Positions 47,227 through 56,683 of a stretch of DNA of 64,000 bases are shown one piece after another. The DNA is taken from positions 414,388 through 478,387 of the forward strand of contig NZ_VOPH01000004.1 of NCBI RefSeq assembly GCF_009765275.1. The letters run 5' to 3'. Position 1 is the stretch's first letter; each line of letters begins with the position of its first letter. The translations under genes and the position numbers were made by a program. The notes beneath the pieces were generated by a model. It searched no databases, was not told where the DNA came from, and saw only the letters and a program-made list of their open reading frames with translations. The DNA is from Chachezhania sediminis. GTDB lineage: Bacteria; Pseudomonadota; Alphaproteobacteria; Rhodobacterales; Rhodobacteraceae.

Positions 47227-47905
47227 GCAGCTTAGGTCAGTTATTTGAAAATGGGCACTAAGTGCGACTTATCAGGACCATACGAGGCGGAGCGGCCCGA
47301 TGGCAAGTCCAGGGACGGCCAGTGGCCCTGCATCGCCCGTCTTGCACGAATTGCAACCTGGCTGCGGCGGCGAGAGCCGCGAAATCCGCTGTTTGTTGGT
47401 GGGGCAGTTGACGGTTCAGGGTTGACGGTTCAGGGAGGTGCGCCGCAGAAGCTGACGCGGTTCTGCCGACCACAGGCATGATGCCGCATTGGCCCGTGGA
47501 ATTGTTCACGAATGTCCGTGAAGATTTTGAAATATATTATTAAATTACTTGATCTGGTGTTCGCACCTGGGACTGCTGCACCGATCCGGTCCATATCCCG
47601 CGGTGGGGCTTCGCCTCGGACGACCAATGCTGTCCGGCGGAACCTGGGTCGCACGAACGGAAGCATAGGAGGGTGGCTGTGGCTTCGATTTGGAGGCTGT
47701 CCATGACAAGGCGATCCCGGGGCGGTAAGCTGGCCTGTGCAATGCCGGGCGGTCGCGATGTCCTGACGACCTTCGCGCCGGTCGTGGGCGGCACGCCGTC
47801 CACGACTGTGGTCGATGTCGACACATCGCATTCGCTTCAGATGAAAATGGACGACTGGCAGCGATCCTGAAAGCCTTCAAGGCTCGTGCCGAAGCGGGGT
47901 GAACC
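47227..47905. other. 679-base gap upstream of porin, no supported gene
   Basis: Within this gap GTTGACGGTTCAGG occurs twice head-to-tail (47407-47420 and 47421-47434). An A+T-rich island at 47515-47555 contains TTGAAATATATTATT. Short frames exist but have no ribosome site or family match. It is the most likely place for the porin promoter. Confidence 0.5.
47407..47434. repeat. 14-bp tandem direct repeat
   Basis: Two adjacent identical copies of GTTGACGGTTCAGG upstream of the porin gene. Could be a regulator-binding tandem or a duplication. Confidence 0.7.
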
Positions 47906-48652
47906 CTAGCGCACCGCCTCGATCGGGCCTTCGGCGCGGCCGTTGATGAACTGTTCCAGATAGGGATCGCCGGAATGGTCCATCTCCGCCACTGGGCCGG
48001 TCCACTGGATCACGCCGTCGTGTAGCATGGCCACGTTGTCGGCAATCGCCCGGACAGAGGACATGTCGTGCGTGATGGTCATGGCCGTCGCCCCCATTTC
48101 CGTCACGATCTCGCGGATCAGTTCGTTGATCACGCCCGACATGATCGGGTCGAGCCCGGTGGTCGGTTCGTCGAAGAAGATGATCTCGGGATCGGCCGCG
48201 ATGGCGCGCGCCAGGCCCACGCGTTTCTGCATGCCGCCCGACAGTTCCGCCGGGAACCGTTCGGCGACGTCTGGCTTCAGCCCCACGCGGCGCAGCTTTT
48301 CCACTGCGATTTCATAGGCTTCGGCCTTGGGCCGCTTCAGGCTGCCACGCAGCAGGCGAAAGGCCACATTCTGCCAGACGGGCAGGGAATCGAATAGCGC
48401 CGCGCCCTGGAACAGCATGCCGAAGCGTGCCAGGAACGCGTCACGGTCGCCCTTGGACGCGTCCTGGCCATCGACCAGGATCCGGCCCTTGTCCGGCGTT
48501 ACCAGTCCCAGGATGCATTTCAGCGCCACCGATTTCCCGGTGCCGGACCCGCCGATGATCACCATCGACGTGCCTGTTTCGATGTTCAGGTTCATGCCGC
48601 GCAGCACGCGGTTGGACCCGAAGGCCTTGTGGATGTCCTCCATCACGATCAT
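47906..48652 (-). CDS. mlaF: MlaF-type phospholipid ABC ATPase
   Basis: A 248-residue ATPase of the MCE/Mla lipid-transport system that keeps outer-membrane asymmetry. Walker A GGSGTGKSVALKC near residue 39, signature ELSGGMQKRVGLARAI near residue 146, Walker B IIFFDEPTTGLDP near residue 168 and the histidine in ITHDMSSV. Its start overlaps the mlaE stop by ATGA (48649-48652). The MCE-domain substrate carrier MlaD and MlaC/B are not in the window. Confidence 0.93.
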   Translation of the reverse strand: MIVMEDIHKAFGSNRVLRGMNLNIETGTSMVIIGGSGTGKSVALKCILGLVTPDKGRILVDGQDASKGDRDAFLARFGMLFQGAALFDSLPVWQNVAFRLLRGSLKRPKAEAYEIAVEKLRRVGLKPDVAERFPAELSGGMQKRVGLARAIAADPEIIFFDEPTTGLDPIMSGVINELIREIVTEMGATAMTITHDMSSVRAIADNVAMLHDGVIQWTGPVAEMDHSGDPYLEQFINGRAEGPIEAVR

Positions 48653-49452
48653 ACCGAGAAGAACACCCCCGTGAGCAGGAAATTGGCGGCCAGGATCAGG
48701 ATGGCCGCCGCCTCGACCGAGCCCTTGGTGGCCCGGCCGACGCCTTGCGCGCCGCGTCCCGAATTCATGCCGTAGAAGCATCCCATCAGCGTCGCGATCA
48801 ACCCGAAGGCACAGCCCTTGACCAGCGACGAGATCACGTCGAGGCTTTCCAGGAAGTTGACCGTGTTCTTCAGATATGTCGCCGAGTTGAAATCAAGGCT
48901 GTAGACCGCCACCGCGTAGCCGCCCGCGATGCCGACGATGTCGCCAATCCCCACCAGCAGCGGCACGGTGACGATACCGGCCAGAACGCGGGGGGCGATC
49001 AGGTATTTCATCGGATGCGTGGACAGCGTCACCAGCGCGTCGATCTGTTCCGTCACTTTCATCGTGGCGATTTCGGCCGCGATGGACGAGGTGACGCGCG
49101 CCGCGATCATCAGGCCCACCAGCACGGGGCCCAGTTCGCGGACCATGCCGATGGCGACGATCTGGGGCACGACGGCTTCGGCGCTGAAGCGTGCGCCGCC
49201 GGCATAGATCTGCAGCGCCAGCGCACCGCCGGTAAAGATCGCGGTCAGCGCCACCACCGGCAGCGACAGCCAGCCGATATTCAGGAAGGCATTCCCGATC
49301 TCGCGCCAATAGAAGGGCGGGCGCAGGATATGACTGATCGCGCCGAAGGCGAAGATCGCCATGCGACCGACGGCTGCCACGGCCGAGATGGCCCAACGGC
49401 CAAGGGCCGCCAGAAGGGCCAGTGGGTTCAGGGAAAGGCCTTCGGAACTCAT
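48649..49452 (-). CDS. mlaE: MlaE-type phospholipid ABC permease
   Basis: A 267-residue integral-membrane permease of the same system. It has five to six helices and the family motif ALVLQIYAG-like [40 protein letters not shown] and [26 protein letters not shown]. Start 49452 overlaps the alr stop. Translation order on the minus strand is alr, mlaE, mlaF, all with 4-base overlaps. Confidence 0.93.
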   Translation of the reverse strand: MSSEGLSLNPLALLAALGRWAISAVAAVGRMAIFAFGAISHILRPPFYWREIGNAFLNIGWLSLPVVALTAIFTGGALALQIYAGGARFSAEAVVPQIVAIGMVRELGPVLVGLMIAARVTSSIAAEIATMKVTEQIDALVTLSTHPMKYLIAPRVLAGIVTVPLLVGIGDIVGIAGGYAVAVYSLDFNSATYLKNTVNFLESLDVISSLVKGCAFGLIATLMGCFYGMNSGRGAQGVGRATKGSVEAAAILILAANFLLTGVFFSV

Positions 49453-50483
49453 CCGGCATAGCTCCGGGCATAGCGCGCACCCAGCGCGGTCAGAATTTCA
49501 TAGCCGATCGTGCCGCCGACGGCCGCCACTGCATCGACGCCCTGACGGGCGTTCAGCAGGGTCAGCGTGTCGGGGTCGTGGCCCAGGTCGGTGATGTCGA
49601 CGGTGATCAGGTCCATCGACACGCGACCCGCCACCGGGCAGGCGACGTCGCCGGAAAAGACCATCAGCCCGTTCCCCAGTGCGCGGTGCAGCCCGTCGGC
49701 GTAACCCGCTGAAATCGTGGCGATCCGGCTTGGCCGCGTCGCGGTGAAGGTATTGCCGTAACCCACCGTTTCGCCCGGGGCGACGTCGCGGGTCTGAATC
49801 ACGGGGATGTCCAGCGTGACGACCGGGATCGCCGCGTCGAAAGGTGCCCCGCCGTACAGACCGACGCCCGGCCTGGTCATGTCGAAGTGATAGTCCGGGC
49901 CCAGCAGGATGCCGCCCGTCGCCGACAGCGACCGCGGCGCATCGATATCGGCCGTCATCTCGACGAAGGCGGCCAATTGCTGGGCATTCATCGGGTGCGA
50001 CGGTTCGTCGGCGCAGGCCAGGTGCGACATGATCAGCGCAGGCTTCAGGTCCAGCGCGATGGCGCGCAGGGCGGACCATTCCGACGGCTCCAACCCCAGA
50101 CGGTTCATGCCGGTGTCCAGCTGGATCCCGAAGGGATGACCGGGCAGCGCTTCGACATGGCGCAGCATCTGGTCGACCGAATTGATTAGCGGTGTCAGGG
50201 CGTTATCGCGAACAAGCGATGTGTCGCCGATCATGTGTCCGGAAAAGACATAGATCGCTGGGCCGGGTCCGATGGCGGCGCGGACGGCCGCGCCTTCTTC
50301 GGTTGCCGCGACGCAGAAACTGCGCGCGCCGGCAGCGGCCAGCTTGGCGGCCACGCGTCCGGCCCCAAGCCCGTAGGCATCGGCCTTCACGACGGCGGCG
50401 GTTTCGCTGGCGGTCTGGGCGTCCAGCGACCGCCAGTTGGCGGCGATGGCGTCGAGGTCGATGGTCAGATGGCCGGTGCTCAT
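49449..50483 (-). CDS. alr: Alanine racemase
   Basis: A 344-residue PLP enzyme that makes D-alanine for peptidoglycan. The PLP lysine is Lys33 in [13 protein letters not shown]. The second-half active site has [11 protein letters not shown] with the catalytic tyrosine in ISAGYADGL and the [15 protein letters not shown] strand. Length is slightly shorter than the 360-370 of many Alr. First gene of alr-mlaE-mlaF. An unrelated GST gene lies 123 bases upstream. Confidence 0.95.
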   Translation of the reverse strand: MSTGHLTIDLDAIAANWRSLDAQTASETAAVVKADAYGLGAGRVAAKLAAAGARSFCVAATEEGAAVRAAIGPGPAIYVFSGHMIGDTSLVRDNALTPLINSVDQMLRHVEALPGHPFGIQLDTGMNRLGLEPSEWSALRAIALDLKPALIMSHLACADEPSHPMNAQQLAAFVEMTADIDAPRSLSATGGILLGPDYHFDMTRPGVGLYGGAPFDAAIPVVTLDIPVIQTRDVAPGETVGYGNTFTATRPSRIATISAGYADGLHRALGNGLMVFSGDVACPVAGRVSMDLITVDITDLGHDPDTLTLLNARQGVDAVAAVGGTIGYEILTALGARYARSYAG

Positions 50484-50606
50484 GGCGACGTTCTTGACAG
50501 GATGGCCGGCAGGGTCAAGGGCCAGTGCGCCGCACAGCGTGCGTCCGCCCGTCCCAGCCCCGTTCCAATGCCGGCAACCCGGCAGGTCGCCGGTGGGGCG
50601 ACTGGA

Positions 50607-51263
50607 TCAGAACTCGACTTCCAGTTCGATGATCTCTTCCGGTTCGGCCAGGGCGCCCTCGGTCCATTCCTTCATCAGCGACCAGTCGAGGATGGTGGCG
50701 ACATAGGCGTCCAGCGCCTCGTCCAGCTCGACCGAGTAGGTCTTGAAGCGGGTGCAGACCGGGGCATACATGGCGTCAGCCACCGTCGGCGTCGCGCCGA
50801 ACAGGAACGGCCCGCCCGATGCGTTCAGGCACTGGTGCCAGATTTCCTTCACACGCTCGATATCCGGCCGCGCGCCCGAGAAGATCTTGAACCGCTGGTG
50901 CTGGGATTTCAGGTTCATCGGCAGGGCCGAACGCAGGTTGTGAAAACCGGAATGCATCTCGCCCGAAACCGACCGGCACAGGGCGCGGGCCGCGACATCG
51001 GCCGGATAGAGGCCTGCGTCGGGGAAGCTTTCGTTCAGGTATTCGGCAATCGCCAGCGTGTCCCAGACGGCGACATCACCGATCATCAGGCGCGGCACGC
51101 GGACCGAAGGGGACAGCAGAAGTAGCTCCTGCCGGTTGGCGGCATCGTCGGGATCCACGTGTTCAGCCGCGAATCCGATGCCCGACATCTTGCACAGCAG
51201 CCAGCCGCGCAACGACCAGGAGGAGTAGTTTTTTGATGAAATAGTGAGCGTTGCGTCGGCCAT
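50607..51263 (-). CDS. Glutathione S-transferase
   Basis: A 218-residue GST. The N-terminal thioredoxin-like domain has a serine pair at the active position (ISSKNYSSWSLRGWLLCK), the cis-Pro motif VRVPRLMIGD near residue 57 and the glutathione-binding ALAIAEYLNE. The C-terminal helical domain has FGATPTVADAMYAPVCTRF with the N-capping-box-like TVADAMYAP. Divergent from phaZ with 104 bases between. No substrate can be named. Confidence 0.88.
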   Translation of the reverse strand: MADATLTISSKNYSSWSLRGWLLCKMSGIGFAAEHVDPDDAANRQELLLLSPSVRVPRLMIGDVAVWDTLAIAEYLNESFPDAGLYPADVAARALCRSVSGEMHSGFHNLRSALPMNLKSQHQRFKIFSGARPDIERVKEIWHQCLNASGGPFLFGATPTVADAMYAPVCTRFKTYSVELDEALDAYVATILDWSLMKEWTEGALAEPEEIIELEVEF

Positions 51264-51367
51264 TGGTCCCCCTTATCGCGGCACTGCAGCGATTTTCCGA
51301 TTTTTGTTGTCGCACTCGGGTCGCCGTCTGGCTAGCGTTTTTTCAGAGAACAGGAGCAAAGAACGCC

Positions 51368-52579
51368 GTGCTTTACGCAATTTATCAAGGGCTTGATGAT
51401 TTCGTCACCCCTTTGCGAACATCTGCCCAATTCGGCCTGTCCTTCAGCCCCAATTCGGCCGGCCCGTTTGGCAGCGTTCTGCGCCGCAATGCAGCAATGA
51501 TGGAGATGCTGACGCGGTTCCGGCTGACCCATACGCGGCCGTCCTTCGGGATCCGGTCCGCGAGCGTCGGCAACCGCGAGGTTCCGGTGACCGAGGAGGT
51601 GGTGCTGGACATGCCGTTCGGCCAGCTTCTGCGCTTCAAGCGCGACATGGACACGCCCCAGCCCAAGGTGTTGTTGACCGCACCGCTGTCGGGCCATTTC
51701 GCGACGCTTCTGGCCGGCACCGTCAAGACGCTGCTGCGCGATCACGACGTCTATATCACAGACTGGAAGAACGCCCGCGATGTCCCGCGTGCGGCGGGCA
51801 CGTTCGGGGTGGAGGAGTATATCGAGTACATCATCCGGTTCATGGAGGAACTGGGCCCGAACAGCCACATCGTCGCCGTCTGCCAGCCTTGCGTGCAGGC
51901 GCTGGCGGCCGTGGCGGTCATGGCCGAGGACAGGAACCCGGCAACGCCCCTGTCCATGACGCTGATGGCGGGCCCAATCGACGTGCGCGAAAGCCCGACC
52001 GAGGTGAACAAACTGGCCTTCGACAAGCCGCTGGACTGGTTCAAGAAGAACGTGATCGCCACGGTGCCGTTCCGCTATCCCGGTGGCGGGCGAAAGGTCT
52101 ATCCCGGCTTCGTGCAACTGACGGCCTTCATGACCATGAACATGGACCGACACAAGGCGCAGCACCGCAAGCTTTACGACTGCCTGGCCAAGGGCGAGAT
52201 CGAGGAAGCCAGGAGGATCAAGGACTTCTACGACGAATATTTCGCGGTCCTGGACCTGACCGAGGAGTTCTATATCGAAACGATCGACCGGATCTTCCAG
52301 CAGGCGCAACTGGCGCAGGGGACGTTCCAGTACAAGGGGCGTACCGTGAACCCGGCCGCAATCCGGAACACGGCGCTTCTGACGGTCGAAGGCGGGCGCG
52401 ACGACATCTGCGGCATGGGCCAGACCAGCGTGGCCCACGACCTGTGTTCGTCCCTGCGCCCGCACCTGAAGCGGCACCACCTGCAGGCCAATGTCGGCCA
52501 CTACGGCGTCTTTAACGGCCGCAAGTGGGACAACGAGATCTATCCGATCGTCCGCAACACCATCCTGGCAATGCACTGA
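51368..52579 (+). CDS. phaZ: Intracellular polyhydroxyalkanoate depolymerase
   Basis: A 403-residue alpha/beta-hydrolase that degrades stored polyhydroxybutyrate granules. The lipase-box-like nucleophile is a cysteine, Cys172 in IVAVCQPCVQALAAV, as in Ralstonia PhaZa1 (Val-Cys-Gln-Pro). DHDVYITDWKNARDVP and the C-terminal GHYGVFNGRKWDNEIYP, which contains the catalytic His, are family marks. Start is GTG 51368 with AGGAG 11 bases upstream; the frame is open further left but that part is not family-like. It implies the organism makes PHA. Confidence 0.93.
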   Translation: MLYAIYQGLDDFVTPLRTSAQFGLSFSPNSAGPFGSVLRRNAAMMEMLTRFRLTHTRPSFGIRSASVGNREVPVTEEVVLDMPFGQLLRFKRDMDTPQPKVLLTAPLSGHFATLLAGTVKTLLRDHDVYITDWKNARDVPRAAGTFGVEEYIEYIIRFMEELGPNSHIVAVCQPCVQALAAVAVMAEDRNPATPLSMTLMAGPIDVRESPTEVNKLAFDKPLDWFKKNVIATVPFRYPGGGRKVYPGFVQLTAFMTMNMDRHKAQHRKLYDCLAKGEIEEARRIKDFYDEYFAVLDLTEEFYIETIDRIFQQAQLAQGTFQYKGRTVNPAAIRNTALLTVEGGRDDICGMGQTSVAHDLCSSLRPHLKRHHLQANVGHYGVFNGRKWDNEIYPIVRNTILAMH

Positions 52580-52597
52580 CAGATCGGGGCCGGGGGC

Positions 52598-53125
52598 TTA
52601 TGCGCCCCGGCTTTCGATGAAGCAGGTCGTGGTCCCCGTGGCCAGCAGACGGCCGTCCATGTCGGTCACGCGCGCCTCGGACGTGGCGGTCCTGCGGCCG
52701 CGGCTCAGCACCGTTGCCACCGCGCGCACCTGCCCGGTCTTGTGGGTGACGGGGCGGTTGAACTTCACCTCTGTCCCCAGGCTGGAAAAAGTTTCGCCCG
52801 GCGCCAGCACCGTGTGGACGGCGCAGCCCAGTGCGCTGTCCAGCAGCGCCATGGTCCAGCCGCCATGCACGATCCCCATAGGGTTCAGATAGGCGACGGC
52901 CGGGTTTCCCCTGAATTCCGCCAGTCCGTGGTCCAGGTGATGGATCCACTGCTGCATCGTCTGTGCCATCGGCGGGGCGGGCAGGCGCCCTTCGACCACC
53001 GCGCGCAGCGTTTCCAGCCCGGTCATGCCGGCCACCTGCTCCGGGCGGGCCACGCCGAATTCGATCTGTGGGAAGGGCGCCGGGGTAAAGGCGGGTTCTG
53101 TCTGGGCAAGGGCGGGCTGGGTCAT
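52598..53125 (-). CDS. PaaI family thioesterase
   Basis: A 175-residue hot-dog-fold acyl-CoA thioesterase. The key helix is MGIVHGGWTMALLDSALGCAVHT, with His-Gly-Gly and the active-site Asp of the helix, followed by LGTEVKFNRPVTHKTGQVRAVATVL. The N-terminal 50 residues are extra. It converges on phaZ (18 bases between) and is divergent from the TetR gene across a 107-base gap with two palindromes. Confidence 0.9.
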   Translation of the reverse strand: MTQPALAQTEPAFTPAPFPQIEFGVARPEQVAGMTGLETLRAVVEGRLPAPPMAQTMQQWIHHLDHGLAEFRGNPAVAYLNPMGIVHGGWTMALLDSALGCAVHTVLAPGETFSSLGTEVKFNRPVTHKTGQVRAVATVLSRGRRTATSEARVTDMDGRLLATGTTTCFIESRGA

Positions 53126-53163
53126 CCTTGGATCTCCGGCTGGATGGGGCGTCGATTGTCCTT

Positions 53164-53185
53164 TTAGATTATGGATGCAATCTAA
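53164..53185. promoter_or_regulatory. Operator-like palindrome 1
   Basis: TTAGATT (53164-53170) and AATCTAA (53179-53185) are exact reverse complements separated by 8 bases, in the divergent gap between the thioesterase and TetR genes. Size and symmetry suit a TetR dimer site. AT-rich against the GC-rich surroundings. Confidence 0.65.
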
Positions 53186-53201
53186 TCCGGGTCAAGATAG
53201 A

Positions 53202-53219
53202 TTTGGATCATCATCCAAA
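53202..53219. promoter_or_regulatory. Operator-like palindrome 2
   Basis: TTTGGAT (53202-53208) and ATCCAAA (53213-53219) are exact reverse complements with a 4-base spacer, just upstream of the tetR ribosome site. With the first palindrome it makes two candidate operators spaced about 35 bases apart. Confidence 0.6.
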
Positions 53220-53232
53220 GAGGGGGGATGCC

Positions 53233-53787
53233 ATGCGTGTCAGCCGGGATGTCGCCGAAGGGAACAGAAAGCGCGTGGTCGAGACCGCGTCGCGGCTGTT
53301 CCGCGAACAGGGCTATGACGGGATCGGAATATCCGGGCTGATGAAGGTCGCGGGCCTGACCCATGGCGGGTTTTACAAGCAGTTCGCGGACAAGCAGGCC
53401 CTGGTGGTCGAGGCGACGCGCGCCGCCCTGGCCGAGAACCTGCGCCGCTGGTCCAAGGTGATGGCCCGGAACGGCAAGGATCCAGTGCGCGCCTTCCGCG
53501 ACTTCTATGTCTCCAGGGCCCATGTCGACGATCCGGCCGACGGGTGCAGCCTGGCGACCCTGGCCGCCGAAGCTGCGCGGCAGGGGCCAGAGGTCCAGTC
53601 GGCCTTTGCCGGTGGAATTGGCGCGATGGCCGGGCAGCTTCAGCTCGCGGGGCTGGACCGCGACGCAGCGCTGCACCAGCTGTCGACCATGGTCGGTGCC
53701 GTGATCCTGGCCCGCGCCGTGGGCGAAGATCCTCTGGCGGACGAAATCCTGAACGCCGCACGGACAGACGAGGGTTCCGGCCGTTAG
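53233..53787 (+). CDS. TetR/AcrR family regulator
   Basis: A 184-residue repressor. The N-terminal helix-turn-helix spans KRVVETASRLFREQGYDG through ISGLMKVAGLTHGGFYKQFADK, residues about 12-55, with the conserved GFYKQF recognition end. The C-terminal ligand domain has a cysteine in DGCSLATLAAEA. Start 53233 is preferred to 53128 because AGAGGGGGG lies 8 bases upstream and the earlier codons overlap the palindromes. It probably represses its own promoter and the divergent thioesterase gene. Confidence 0.9.
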   Translation: MRVSRDVAEGNRKRVVETASRLFREQGYDGIGISGLMKVAGLTHGGFYKQFADKQALVVEATRAALAENLRRWSKVMARNGKDPVRAFRDFYVSRAHVDDPADGCSLATLAAEAARQGPEVQSAFAGGIGAMAGQLQLAGLDRDAALHQLSTMVGAVILARAVGEDPLADEILNAARTDEGSGR

Positions 53788-53902
53788 GGGCCAGGAACGG
53801 TCCGACGCGACGATGGCGTATGGCATGGCCCGGCAAATGCAGTATGACCGAAGGATGTCCGGCGTCGCACGAAGGTCCGACGCTTTTTCCGGGTGAGTTC
53901 AA

Positions 53903-54826
53903 TTGCGCCATGTCCTGCCGCCGCTGCCGTCGCTGACCGCCTTCGAGGCGGCGGCGCGCCATGGAAGCTTCACCCGTGCGGCGGAAGAACTGAACATGTC
54001 CCAGTCCGCCGTGTCCAAGCGCATCGCGGGGCTGGAAGACTGGATGGACATCAAGCTGTTCGAACGTGTCCGCCAGCGCATCGTCCTGACCGAGGCGGGC
54101 GAGCATTTCCTGGCCCGCGTGCGGACAGCGCTGGAGATCATGGACGAGGCGACGGTGGAAACGCTGTCGCTGCGGCCGCACGCCACCACCTTCAACCTGG
54201 CCACGCTGCCGTCCTTCGGACATTACTGGCTGGCCCCGCGTCTGGCGCGCTTTGCCGACAGCCATCCGCGGATCTCGCTGAATGTCACGGCGCGGAAATG
54301 GCCTTTCGATTTCCGGCAGGAAAACACCGACGCTGCGATCCTCTACAGTCCCGCACCCTGGCAGGGCGGACCGTCGGTTCGGCTGTTCGGGGAAGAGATG
54401 ATCACCGTCTGTGCGCCGGGGCAGGTGGTGCCCGGGGACCTGTCCGCCCTGGGGCGCCTGCCGCTGCTGCACCACCGCGCGCGGCATCACGACTGGCAGA
54501 ACTGGCTGAATGAAGGCGGGATCGAGGACGTGAACGCCTTCCGCGGCAGTCGCTTTGAACAGTTCGACATGATTATAAGATGCGTCGCCAACGGGCACGG
54601 TATCGGGCTGGTGCCCACTTTCATGGCAACTGAAGATCTGGAAGCCGGCAAAATCGTCCAACCCTTCCGCCGCGGCATGACCTCCCCCGCAAGCTACTAT
54701 CTGGCCTATCCCGAGGGGAAAGCCCATCATCCGGCACTTCTGGCCTTCAAAAACTGGCTGTTCGGCGAAGTCATCCCGCGGCCGGATGAACGTACCACCG
54801 ATTCCGGTCATTCCATTCGGGAATGA
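53903..54826 (+). CDS. LysR family regulator, GcvA-type
   Basis: A 307-residue LTTR. The winged HTH is LPSLTAFEAAARHGSFTRAA then ELNMSQSAVSKRIAGLED near residue 35, typical of the GcvA/AmpR subgroup. The effector domain (residues about 95-290) has the periplasmic-binding fold (NLATLPSFGHYWLAPRLARF, VANGHGIGLVPTFMA). Start is TTG 53903. It is 170 bases upstream of the dipeptide-transporter operon in the same direction and is the natural candidate regulator; this is inference. Confidence 0.88.
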   Translation: MRHVLPPLPSLTAFEAAARHGSFTRAAEELNMSQSAVSKRIAGLEDWMDIKLFERVRQRIVLTEAGEHFLARVRTALEIMDEATVETLSLRPHATTFNLATLPSFGHYWLAPRLARFADSHPRISLNVTARKWPFDFRQENTDAAILYSPAPWQGGPSVRLFGEEMITVCAPGQVVPGDLSALGRLPLLHHRARHHDWQNWLNEGGIEDVNAFRGSRFEQFDMIIRCVANGHGIGLVPTFMATEDLEAGKIVQPFRRGMTSPASYYLAYPEGKAHHPALLAFKNWLFGEVIPRPDERTTDSGHSIRE

Positions 54827-54996
54827 ACTTGCGCTGTTTTATCGTTTGGCGCTTGGCCGCACCAAGGGCTACGGATTCAGGACAGCGGCAGGCGAAATCG
54901 GCCTGCCTGCAGCCGGAGCTGCCCCCAGGTCGCTGACCGGCAGGTAACGGAACCCGGTGCCCGGGAACGGGGCGGGACCGCCAACAGGAGAACCAA

Positions 54997-56625
54997 ATGA
55001 ACGACTTCGCCGTCGCGCGGGGGTCTTTGGGCATGCGAGCCCGCAAGCCGTCGCGTCTTGTTCCTTTCGCTCTCACCGCCGCGCTGGCCGCGGCGCCGCT
55101 TGCGGTATCGGCCGAAGGCACCGTGACGCTGGGCCGGACGCTGGACGCCGACCGCTATGATCCGCACCGCAGTTCCGCCCTAGCAGCTGCCGAGGTGCTG
55201 CAGATGATCGGCGACACGCTGGTGACGCTGAGCCCCGACCAGAAGACCGTCCTGCCGGAACTGGCGGCAAGCTGGGACGTGTCCGAGGATGGCCTGACCT
55301 ATACCTTCCACCTGAAGGACGGCGTGACCTTCTGCGACGGCAAGCCCTTCACCGCGAATGACGTTGTGGGCACGATGGACCGCTGGCTGAAGCCGGACGC
55401 GCCCCATGTCAGCACCTGGCGCGCGGGCGAAGTCGACAGCGTGACCGCGGCCGACGACCTTACGGTCGTCTACAAACTGAAGGTACCGTCGTCGAACCTG
55501 CTGTACCAGATGGCCAATTTCAACTTCATCATGATCGACCCCGACCAGGCCGCGGCCCTGGGCGACGATTTCGGCGTCACCGGCTTCAACGGCACCGGGC
55601 CCTTCTGCCTGGACAGCTGGAAGCCCCGGGACGAGGTCGTGCTGACGAAGCATGACGGATACAACTGGGGTGCGCCGGAACTGGGCAATGCCGGACCCGC
55701 TTACGTCGACAAGGTGATCTGGAAGATCGTGCCGGAGGCCGCGACGCTGGTCGCCACGATCCCCGCGGGCGAGGTCGACGCGTCCTATACTGTGCCGAAA
55801 TGGGCCATCGCCCAGTTCGAGGCCGACCCGACCGTGCAGATCCTGACGCCGGAATCGTCCTATCGGACCAGCTATATCGGCTTCAAGACGTCGCGCCCGT
55901 TCATGGACGATATCCGGGTGCGCGAAGCCGTGGCTCATGCCATCGACCAGGAGGCCCAGGCCGAGGCGCTGTATTTCGGGCTGGCCCAGCCGACCGAGTC
56001 CTACTTCGCCAAGAACGTGTTGGACTATCCGGCGGACACCGATACCTCGGCCTTCACCTATGACCCGGAAAAGACCAAGGAACTCTTGACCGAGGCGGGG
56101 TTCACCATGGGCGCCGACGGGATCTGGGAAAAGGACGGCCAGCCGCTGAAGCTGACCTACTATGGCTTCAACGAGGCGCTGTCGCTCGATATCGGGCAGG
56201 CGGTGCAGGGCGACCTGGCCAAGGTCGGTATCGCGCTGGACGTCGAGAACTACGATTCCACCGCGATCTGGGGCAAGCTGCGGGAGGAGACATATGACCT
56301 CTACGAGATGTCCTATCCCTATGTCTCGGCCGGCGATGCGCTGAACCTCTACTTCAACTCGGCCTCGATCCCGTCACCCAACCGGATGATGTGGAACGAC
56401 CCGGAAACGGACAAGCTGATGGCTGCCGGCAACGCGGCGATCACGCCGGAAGACCGCGCCGCGGCCTTCGAGGAACTGACGCGCCACGTACACGAAGCCG
56501 TGCTGTGGAAGCCCACGGTCGAGGAAACGCCGATCGTGATCGCGGGTCCCCGGCTGGAGGCCTTCGTGCCCGCCGGCCTGTCGGGCGCCGTCTTCGACAG
56601 CGGCCTGAACCTGAAGCTGAAGTGA
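54997..56625 (+). CDS. Peptide ABC transporter substrate-binding protein
   Basis: A 542-residue periplasmic protein of family SBP_bac_5 (DppA/OppA-like). A signal peptide ends ALTAALAAAPLAVSAEG near residue 39. The mature start GTVTLGRTLDADRYDPHRSSA and the motif AASWDVSEDGLTYTFHLKDGV near residue 90 are typical. The binding domain ends near VFDSGLNLKLK. GGAG at 54986-54990 sets the ATG 54997. It is the first gene of a five-gene operon ending in a C39-like peptidase. Substrate class (dipeptide, oligopeptide, nickel, opine) is not decided by sequence. Confidence 0.92.
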   Translation: MNDFAVARGSLGMRARKPSRLVPFALTAALAAAPLAVSAEGTVTLGRTLDADRYDPHRSSALAAAEVLQMIGDTLVTLSPDQKTVLPELAASWDVSEDGLTYTFHLKDGVTFCDGKPFTANDVVGTMDRWLKPDAPHVSTWRAGEVDSVTAADDLTVVYKLKVPSSNLLYQMANFNFIMIDPDQAAALGDDFGVTGFNGTGPFCLDSWKPRDEVVLTKHDGYNWGAPELGNAGPAYVDKVIWKIVPEAATLVATIPAGEVDASYTVPKWAIAQFEADPTVQILTPESSYRTSYIGFKTSRPFMDDIRVREAVAHAIDQEAQAEALYFGLAQPTESYFAKNVLDYPADTDTSAFTYDPEKTKELLTEAGFTMGADGIWEKDGQPLKLTYYGFNEALSLDIGQAVQGDLAKVGIALDVENYDSTAIWGKLREETYDLYEMSYPYVSAGDALNLYFNSASIPSPNRMMWNDPETDKLMAAGNAAITPEDRAAAFEELTRHVHEAVLWKPTVEETPIVIAGPRLEAFVPAGLSGAVFDSGLNLKLK

Positions 56626-56683
56626 CACGACCCGGGACCGGGCAGCGCGCCCGGTCCCGGTTTCCACGACTAGAGGTAAAGAC

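Noticed and set aside
47512..47706. 64-codon ORF from the AT-rich island upstream of the porin
   Set aside because: No ribosome site at a proper distance, no domain and abrupt change from AT-rich to arginine-rich sequence; probably non-coding.
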